9,685 nt of DNA from Actinomycetota bacterium (GTDB lineage Bacteria; Actinomycetota; Actinomycetes; S36-B12; UBA10799): assembly GCA_003452655.1 (NCBI GenBank), contig DMNR01000060.1, positions 1 to 9,685 of the forward strand. Direction: 5' to 3'. The notes beneath the pieces were generated by a model. It worked only from the letters and a program-made list of their open reading frames with translations. It ran no database searches and was not told the origin of the DNA. Below, one piece after another: positions 6,420 through 9,685 of this stretch (positions are counted from its first letter, which is position 1; each line of letters begins with the position of its first letter). Both the position numbers and the translations under genes were made by a program.

Positions 6420-6470
6420 ATCCGGGACCGCGTCGCATTCTGGCGTGGAGTAACGGTCACCGACGACTAA
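6420..6470 (+). other. In-frame remnant of the DUF427 C-terminus
   Basis: Immediately after TAG 6417-6419, the same frame reads IRDRVAFWRGVTVTDD and ends in TAA at 6468-6470. The VAFW-x-GV pattern is the usual C-terminal strand of DUF427. With a sense codon in place of TAG, the protein would be 94 residues, the normal family length. There is no frameshift or decay in the remnant. Confidence 0.85.
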
Positions 6471-6531
6471 GCGCGGGTTCGTACACAGAGAGATTGTCAC
6501 CTGCACTCCTCGTGCGACATCTTCCTACCTT

Positions 6532-6547
6532 TCGAACGCGTGTTCGA
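6532..6547. promoter_or_regulatory. SOS box (LexA operator) upstream of the HNH gene
   Basis: TCGAAC-GCGT-GTTCGA has two perfect six-base inverted arms. It matches the Gram-positive LexA consensus CGAACRNRYGTTCG at every position. It ends 33 bases before ATG 6581, where it could block the promoter of the DUF222-HNH gene. SOS boxes before members of this family (the 13E12 repeats) are reported in Mycobacterium tuberculosis. Confidence 0.88.
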
Positions 6548-6568
6548 GCTTTTGTCGGTGGTAGTCGG

Positions 6569-6573
6569 TAGGG
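6569..6573 (+). promoter_or_regulatory. Ribosome binding site of the HNH gene
   Basis: TAGGG lies seven bases before ATG 6581. It favours this start over the in-frame GTG at 6575, which would be only one base from it. Confidence 0.5.
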
Positions 6574-6580
6574 TGTGGTC

Positions 6581-8020
6581 ATGTTCGGAGCTGCCGATTC
6601 CCCGCTTGTGCCCGCCGCTGGCGGTGGCACGCCCGTTGCCGGTCGGGCCTCGATTGGCGCGGTGATCGAGGCCGGCCTCACCGAAGCACCAGGCCCGGGG
6701 CTGCTGGCAGACCTCGCCGTGATTGATCCACAGTCGGTTCCTGCTGATCTGGCAGTCGACTTACTCATTGGGTTGGAACGTCACTCGGCATGGCTGGCAT
6801 CAGTCAGCGCAGCAGCCCTGGCCGCGGTTGCCGGACCGGCACCACACGAGGCGGCCGACGCCGGTGCCGACCCGTTTCACGTCGACGACCCGGTGCGAGA
6901 AGAAGTCGCGGCGGCCTTGCATCTGGCCCCAGTCACCGCAGGTGCCCGCATCACCGTGGCCCGCGACCTCGCGACCCGCCTACCCACTACCCGTGCCGCC
7001 CTGACCGGCGGACACATCAGCTACGCCCACGCCGTTGTCATATCCAACGAAGCCGAGCCACTGCCAGACGCACTGGCCCGCGAGTTCGACGACATCGTCA
7101 CCACCAGGGCACATGGGAAGACTCCCGGCGGGCTACGCCGATACGCCCGCCGCGTCGCCGCGCGCCTGGCCCCGTCCCCCACAATCGATGAGGTGGACCA
7201 AGAGTTCGCCCGCCGCGAGGTCCACCTCATCACCAACGGCACCGTCATGGCCACCATCGAAGCCGTCCTACCCGCGCCGGACGCCATCGCGATCTGGAAC
7301 GCCCTTACTGCCTGCGCACACGCCGACACCACCCGCCCCACCGACACCCGCACCCTGGCCCACAAGCGCGCCGACGCCCTCACCCGCTGGGCCGAACACG
7401 CCGCCGAGCAACCAGCCAGCACCTGCGAGCAACCCACCACCGGGCGCCCCCGGCTACGAGAAACCCACATCGTCATCGACGCCGCCAGCTTGCTCGGTCT
7501 AGCCGACAACCCTGCCGAACTCGCCGGAATCGGACCGATCCCCGCGCCCCTGGCTCGCCTACTGGCCGCCGACTCCACCTGGCGCCGACTCGTCACCGAC
7601 CCCGTCCACGGCCACCTCCTGGACTACGGCACCACCACCTACACCCCACCGCGCGCCCTGCGTAACTACGTCATCACCCGCGATCGCACCTGCCGCTTCC
7701 CCGGCTGCACCCAACCCGCCGACCATGCCGACCTCGACCACACCACGGCCTGGACCGGCACCCCCGTCGGCGGAACTACCAGCGCCACCAACCTGCACAC
7801 TCTCTGCCGACGCCACCACCGACTCAAGACCCACCACAACTGGACGGTCACCACCAGCAACAACCCGACCACCAGCAACCGACACCCTGACACCCTGACC
7901 TGGACCAGTCCCCGTGGCAAGCACTACCTCACCCACCCACCACCACAACTCGAACCACCAGCGCCGAATCGCCAGACACCCCTGGAAATCAGACTCCGCT
8001 GCCGATTGACCGCGACCTAA
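6581..8020 (+). CDS. DUF222 / HNH endonuclease signature protein (13E12 repeat family)
   Basis: This 479-residue protein has the DUF222 region over about residues 30-330 (for example TRAALTGGHISYAHAVVI, followed by an Arg-rich helix and the strand REVHLITNGTVMATIEAVLP) and then an HNH nuclease-like domain. The HNH part shows C371-x4-C376 (CRFPGC), Asp386-His387 in DLDHTTAW, GGTTSATNLHTLC with Asn404, and C409-x2-H412-H413 in CRRHHRLKTH. The paired cysteines likely bind a structural zinc and the His/Asn set fits a beta-beta-alpha-metal active site. The family is abundant and multicopy in actinobacteria; its biological role is not settled. A perfect SOS box stands before it, so DNA-damage control is likely. 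The last third of the gene is very C-rich and G-poor on this strand (Thr/His/Pro-rich protein). No flanking inverted repeats or target duplications are visible. Confidence 0.9.
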   Translation: MFGAADSPLVPAAGGGTPVAGRASIGAVIEAGLTEAPGPGLLADLAVIDPQSVPADLAVDLLIGLERHSAWLASVSAAALAAVAGPAPHEAADAGADPFHVDDPVREEVAAALHLAPVTAGARITVARDLATRLPTTRAALTGGHISYAHAVVISNEAEPLPDALAREFDDIVTTRAHGKTPGGLRRYARRVAARLAPSPTIDEVDQEFARREVHLITNGTVMATIEAVLPAPDAIAIWNALTACAHADTTRPTDTRTLAHKRADALTRWAEHAAEQPASTCEQPTTGRPRLRETHIVIDAASLLGLADNPAELAGIGPIPAPLARLLAADSTWRRLVTDPVHGHLLDYGTTTYTPPRALRNYVITRDRTCRFPGCTQPADHADLDHTTAWTGTPVGGTTSATNLHTLCRRHHRLKTHHNWTVTTSNNPTTSNRHPDTLTWTSPRGKHYLTHPPPQLEPPAPNRQTPLEIRLRCRLTAT

Positions 8021-8053
8021 CCCGAGAGCGCTTCGCCGTGACTGCAAACGTGA

Positions 8054-9334
8054 CTAGCTGGGATCCAAGCCCGCGAGCCGCTGTTCCATGAACTGCCGTT
8101 CCGCCTCGTTGGTCACCAATTCCAGTGCGGCCCGGTACTCTCGCGCCGCCTCCGGGTCGCGGTTGAGCTGACGAAGGAGGTCCGCTCGAGCGGCCGGGAG
8201 GTAGTGATAGCGACGAAGGCGCTCGTCATCACGCAATGCATCTATCGCGACGAGCCCGGCCCCAGGTCCGTCCCGGTAGGAGATCGCCACTGCACGGTTC
8301 AGGGCAACAACCGGGCTGGGTTGAACCACGAGGAGTTGGTCGTAGATCAGCACAGCTGCCCACCAGTCTGTGTCCGCGAACGTGGGCGCCTGCGCGTGCA
8401 CCGCCGCAAGACCTGCCTGCAGGAGGAATCTCCCGGGCTGTCGGGATGGACCCAGTCGCTGGTAGGCCAATTGCAGAGCCGCAAGCCCGCTGGCGATCAA
8501 ACGCCGGTCCCAAACTCCGCGGTCCTGATCCTCCAGCAACACGATGCCACCCTCAGGCGTTTCGCGCGCGAGGCGACGGGAATCGTTGAGCTCCAGGAGT
8601 GCGAGCAGACCCAGTACCTCCGGTTCGTCGGGAGCCAGTACAGACAGCATGCGCGCGAGGTCCACTGCGTCGGATGCGAGGTCACGTCGCTGCAACGTCA
8701 CGGACGCCGAAGCCGTGTGACCAGCCGTGTAGATCAGGCTGATCACTGCCAGCACACCGTCGAGGCGCTCCGGGAGTTCGGCATCGTCGGGCACTCTGTA
8801 AGGGATTCGGGCAGCGGCAATCTTCTTCTTGGCCCGGGTGATCCGCGCTGCCATCGTCGTTTCCTGCACCAGGCAAGCAGCAGCAATTTCGGTCGTGCTC
8901 AACCCACCCACCATGCGAAGCGTCAGCGCGACGCGAGTGTTCATTGCCAAAGCCGGATGACAGCAAGTGAAGATCAGCCGTAGCCGATCATCGAGGAGCT
9001 CCAAGGTAGACATCTGCTCCTCCTCGAACTCATCTGGTGCGTGCAGCGACGGAAGCTTGCGTTGCAGAGCGCCGGCCCTACGCAACGCATCGACCACCTT
9101 GCGCTTGGCCGTTTGGGTGAGCCATCCGGGCGGATTGCCGGGGATACCAGTCTTCGGCCACACCTCGACGGCAGCGAGGAACGCATCCTGGGTCGCCTCT
9201 TCGGCTATCGACAAGTTTCCTCCGGCCGCACGTGCTGCGTTCGCTAACACCGTGGCCCAATGGTCGCGGTGGGCAGCTGAAACGGCCTCGGCAACGTCCG
9301 CGCCGAGGCCGCCGCCGGCCGCGTTCAATGTCAC
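8054..9334 (-). CDS. ECF sigma factor with C-terminal DUF6596/TPR region (ECF42 type)
   Basis: This 426-residue sigma-70 family protein is about twice the length of an ordinary ECF sigma. Sigma region 2 lies at about 20-85 (EEATQDAFLAAVEVWP, PPGWLTQTAKRKVVDALRR). Region 4 lies at about 115-170 (FTCCHPALAMNTRVALTLRM, then GGLSTTEIAAACLV as the helix-turn-helix). The long extension has the DUF6596 segment (LAVISLIYTAGHTAS...) and a TPR-like end (SPVVALNRAVAI, YHYLPAARADLLRQL, EAAREYRAALEL). This is the ECF42 layout: such factors usually have no anti-sigma factor, the C-terminal extension is needed for activity, and the targets are DGPF genes. GTG 9334 overlaps the upstream DGPF stop as GTGA, so I prefer it to TTG 9370. 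It is convergent with the HNH gene. Confidence 0.9.
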   Translation of the reverse strand: MTLNAAGGGLGADVAEAVSAAHRDHWATVLANAARAAGGNLSIAEEATQDAFLAAVEVWPKTGIPGNPPGWLTQTAKRKVVDALRRAGALQRKLPSLHAPDEFEEEQMSTLELLDDRLRLIFTCCHPALAMNTRVALTLRMVGGLSTTEIAAACLVQETTMAARITRAKKKIAAARIPYRVPDDAELPERLDGVLAVISLIYTAGHTASASVTLQRRDLASDAVDLARMLSVLAPDEPEVLGLLALLELNDSRRLARETPEGGIVLLEDQDRGVWDRRLIASGLAALQLAYQRLGPSRQPGRFLLQAGLAAVHAQAPTFADTDWWAAVLIYDQLLVVQPSPVVALNRAVAISYRDGPGAGLVAIDALRDDERLRRYHYLPAARADLLRQLNRDPEAAREYRAALELVTNEAERQFMEQRLAGLDPS

Positions 9335-9685
9335 CCCCGGGTAGGCATGACTGGTCGCACCTCGACGCAACCATTTGTCGGCAACGTCTTAGCGAAAGCC
9401 AGCGCCTGATCAAGATCCTCTGCCTCGACGGTGTAGAACCCGCCAAGTGCTTCTTTGGTCTCGGCGAACGGACCATCGGTGATGATCGGGTCGGCGTCGG
9501 CTTGAGGACGTACCGTAGTGGCAGTCGTCGTGTCAGTCAGGGCTTCGCCAGCGAGGATCTTGCCGCCACCGGCATCCACGCTCTCCTGCCAGGCAAGATG
9601 GGCGGCAAGCATCTGCTGGAAGACCTCTGGGGTCGGCGGCGCATCGACGAAGGCAGCCTCGTCACGGTAGATCAGGAACATGTAT
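9331..9685 (-). CDS. YciI-like DGPF domain protein, start at or just beyond window edge
   Basis: About 117 residues of a YCII-related/DGPF protein are visible. The motif ITDGPFAETKEALGGFY names the family, and the start MFLIYRDEA and the end VEVRPVMP are typical. An ATG lies at 9681-9679, but the codon before it is TAC (Tyr). Relatives commonly begin M-K/R-Y-M-x-L-I-Y, so the true start is probably a few codons outside the window. DGPF proteins are small ferredoxin-like-fold proteins of unclear function, thought to be enzymes related to YciI dehalogenase-like proteins. The gene overlaps the ECF42-type sigma gene by four bases. In known ECF42 pairs the sigma factor switches on the DGPF gene, so an ECF42 promoter would be expected just outside the window. 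Confidence 0.88.
   Translation of the reverse strand, partial: YMFLIYRDEAAFVDAPPTPEVFQQMLAAHLAWQESVDAGGGKILAGEALTDTTTATTVRPQADADPIITDGPFAETKEALGGFYTVEAEDLDQALAFAKTLPTNGCVEVRPVMPTRG

Noticed and set aside
6581..8020. HNH gene as part of an insertion sequence, intron or homing element
   Set aside because: No terminal inverted repeats, target duplications, intron structure or recombinase are seen around it. The DUF222-HNH family is usually found as a free-standing gene.
7559..8047. Gly/Val-rich open frame on the minus strand opposite the HNH gene
   Set aside because: It is the mirror of the Thr/His/Pro-rich HNH C-terminus. It has low complexity and no family resemblance.
8204..8983. Long open frame on the plus strand (259 codons)
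   Set aside because: It lies antisense to the well-supported sigma factor gene, has no recognisable domain, and has a composition typical of a mirror frame in GC-rich DNA.
1..9685. CRISPR array, tRNA or rRNA genes
   Set aside because: No regularly spaced repeats, cloverleaf-like segments or conserved rRNA stretches were seen on either strand.

Overview
The window reads as chromosomal DNA of a high-GC actinobacterium (Actinomycetota). The signs are codons ending mostly in G or C, GTG starts beside ATG, and several families that are commonest in that phylum: DUF5522, DUF427, the DUF222-HNH ('13E12') nuclease family, and a TPR-tailed ECF sigma factor paired with a DGPF/YciI protein. I cannot name a genus. 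No rRNA, tRNA, CRISPR array, insertion sequence or plasmid/phage backbone is visible.

Layout. (1) 1-1074 is the 3' part of a membrane acyltransferase of the OafA/YrhL type with a Thr/Ser-rich linker and an extracytoplasmic SGNH esterase-like domain. A small Cys-rich DUF5522 protein (1125-1346) follows, with a terminator-like hairpin behind it. (2) 1474-4255 is a same-strand set of three genes: an SRPBCC lipid-binding-fold protein, a DHRS12-like short-chain dehydrogenase overlapping it by ATGA, and, 104 nt later, a PLP enzyme that closely resembles sphingosine-1-phosphate lyase. Together they suggest modification or breakdown of a hydrophobic, perhaps long-chain amino-alcohol, substrate. This is the most intriguing block, but its substrate is inference. 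(3) A DMT/EamA-type membrane transporter (minus strand, 4278-5195 or 5285) is convergent with that set and divergent from a secreted CHAP-domain protein (5448-6065). The shared intergenic region contains repeat and palindrome elements. A 16-bp hairpin follows the CHAP gene.

(4) 6186-6470 is a DUF427 gene whose reading frame is cut by a single TAG at 6417-6419. The expected family C-terminus continues in frame right after it and ends in TAA. (5) 6581-8020 encodes a DUF222-HNH endonuclease-like protein. A perfect actinobacterial/Bacillus-type SOS (LexA) box sits 33 bp upstream of its ATG. (6) On the minus strand at the right edge, a DGPF/YciI protein (9331 to window end) and an ECF42-type sigma factor with a C-terminal TPR region (8054-9334) overlap by GTGA. 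They form the classic two-gene ECF42 module.

Most of the window is well-packed single-copy coding sequence with short intergenic gaps; no gene-free stretch exceeds 300 bases. The best observations are the interrupted DUF427 gene, the SPL-like enzyme with its SDR/SRPBCC partners, and the SOS box before the HNH gene.
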